DNA from: Hyphomicrobiales bacterium
GTDB taxonomy: Bacteria; Pseudomonadota; Alphaproteobacteria; Rhizobiales; Beijerinckiaceae
DNA: 5,753 nt
Direction: 5' to 3'
Assembly (NCBI GenBank): GCA_028865375.1
Contig: JAGWKJ010000162.1
Span: 1-5,753, forward strand
In this document: positions 5,351 through 5,753 of the stretch, one piece after another
How positions within the stretch are numbered: the first letter of the stretch is position 1
Layout of the letters: each line of letters opens with the position of its first letter
Translations under genes and position numbers: made by a program
The notes under the pieces: model-generated
Database searches by the model: none
What the model was told of the DNA's origin: nothing
The model's input: the letters and a program-made list of their open reading frames with translations, nothing else

Positions 5351-5415
5351 GTTTGCAGGGTTACGCACGCACGCTCGAATCAACGTGATTCGCGATGCTA
5401 AATGATTTGCGATTC
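5332..5415. promoter_or_regulatory. Cluster of four GANTC (CcrM-type) sites in the parA-rarA intergenic region
   Basis: GANTC occurs at 5332-5336 (GAATC), 5377-5381 (GAATC), 5387-5391 (GATTC) and 5411-5415 (GATTC). A manual scan found no other GANTC in the window. GANTC is the site of the alphaproteobacterial cell-cycle methyltransferase CcrM, and promoters with methylated sites can be controlled by GcrA. The region separates divergent parA and rarA, so their expression may be tied to the cell cycle. No convincing housekeeping -35/-10 pair could be fixed, although TGCTAAAT at 5396-5403 is a possible -10 for rarA. Confidence 0.6.
5376..5392. promoter_or_regulatory. 17-bp palindromic operator-like site
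   Basis: CGAATCA-ACG-TGATTCG is a perfect 7-bp inverted repeat around three central bases. It is AT-richer than its surroundings and sits about midway between the divergent start codons of parA (5305) and rarA (5451). Each arm contains a GANTC site. It could be a dimeric repressor or activator site, for instance for autoregulation of parA, or a paired methylation site read by GcrA. No specific regulator is recognised. Confidence 0.5.
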
Positions 5416-5450
5416 CCCGCCTATGGCGAAAAAGCGACAGTCGCCCGACA

Positions 5451-5753
5451 ATGACGTCCCAAGCGCCTCTCGCCGAACGATTGCGCCCGACCTCGCTCGA
5501 CGAGGTCGTGGGCCAATCGCAATTGCTCGGGCCCGACGGTGCGCTGAGCCGGCTCGTCGCGTCGGGGACGACCGGATCGCTGATCCTGTGGGGACCGCCG
5601 GGCAGCGGCAAGACGACGGTCGGCCGCCTCGTCGCGCGGGCCACGGGCCGGCGCTTCGCCGCGGTTTCGGCCGTGTTCTCTGGCGTCGCCGACCTCAAGA
5701 AGATCTTCGAGGAGGCCCGCGCCAAGGCCGCGGGCGGCGAGCGCACGCTGCTG
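5451..5753 (+). CDS. rarA: Replication-associated recombination protein A (RarA/MgsA), 5' part
   Basis: The first 101 codons of an AAA+ ATPase of the RarA/MgsA/WRNIP1 family, which acts at stalled replication forks; the gene runs off the right edge. The start is typical: PLAERLRPTSLDEVVGQSQL (residues 6-25) followed by LLGPDG. The Walker A motif is GPPGSGKT (48-55, Lys54), and the family-specific SAVFSGVADLKKIFEEARAKA follows at about 73-93. Walker B and the C-terminal domains are outside the window. ATG 5451 is the only reasonable start: an in-frame stop lies at 5403-5405 and no other start codon lies between. No strong Shine-Dalgarno is visible. It shares its upstream region with divergent parA. 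Confidence 0.92.
   Translation, partial: MTSQAPLAERLRPTSLDEVVGQSQLLGPDGALSRLVASGTTGSLILWGPPGSGKTTVGRLVARATGRRFAAVSAVFSGVADLKKIFEEARAKAAGGERTLL

Noticed and set aside
5358..5364. GTAACCC on the minus strand upstream of parA, a possible second sigma-F -35 box
   Set aside because: The bases 16 positions downstream read GGCG, and no CGAA occurs at 15-18 bases, so only half of the promoter is present.
5306..5746. N-terminal extension of the ParA frame on the minus strand
   Set aside because: It covers the promoter region and the start of rarA and lacks ParA-like sequence; the P-loop normally lies at the very N-terminus.
5423..5753. Alternative open frame from ATG 5423 (MAKKRQSPDND)
   Set aside because: It is out of frame with rarA and becomes an Arg-rich shadow; the frame from 5451 has clear RarA motifs.
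1..5753. tRNA or rRNA genes, CRISPR arrays, insertion sequences, integrases
   Set aside because: No cloverleaf, repeat-spacer pattern, transposase motif or terminal repeats were seen on either strand.

Overview
The window comes from a GC-rich (roughly 70% G+C, estimated by eye) Gram-negative bacterium, most likely an alphaproteobacterium. Three things point there: the ECF sigma factor/NrsF (DUF1109) pair, a promoter matching the Caulobacter sigma-F consensus as I recall it, and GANTC sites confined to one intergenic region, as in genomes with the CcrM methyltransferase.

Layout. (1) 2-826: the 3' end of a DegP/HtrA-type periplasmic serine protease. (2) 848-2081: an ECF sigma factor overlapping its six-helix membrane anti-sigma factor NrsF. 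(3) 2078-4573: a bufferin operon with its own sigma-F-type promoter. It encodes BufA (DUF2282 precursor peptide with signal peptide and four cysteines), BufB (DUF692 multinuclear iron enzyme), BufC (DUF2063 partner) and BufD (DoxX-family membrane protein). (4) 4573-4620: a hairpin terminator shared by convergent genes. (5) 4655-5305, minus strand: an orphan ParA-type ATPase. (6) 5306-5450: a divergent intergenic region with three dyads and all four GANTC sites of the window. (7) 5451 to the end: the 5' part of rarA (mgsA).

How it works together (known for the families, inferred here): metal stress inactivates membrane-bound NrsF, the sigma factor is released and transcribes bufABCD from the promoter at 2078-2103. 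BufB with BufC modifies cysteines of BufA, which is exported and binds copper or related metals in the periplasm. The -35 hexamer contains the nrsF stop codon, so regulator and target are packed together and the sigma factor can act on a promoter directly beside its own operon.

The family is already described (bufferins), so the cluster is not a wholly new system. The less expected points are the exact promoter match, a hairpin that would sit at the 5' tip of the buf mRNA, the apparent loss of one of two sensing cysteines in NrsF, and the GANTC cluster in front of parA/rarA. From memory, degP and rarA are often neighbours in alphaproteobacteria, so the sigF-nrsF-buf-parA block may be an insertion between them.
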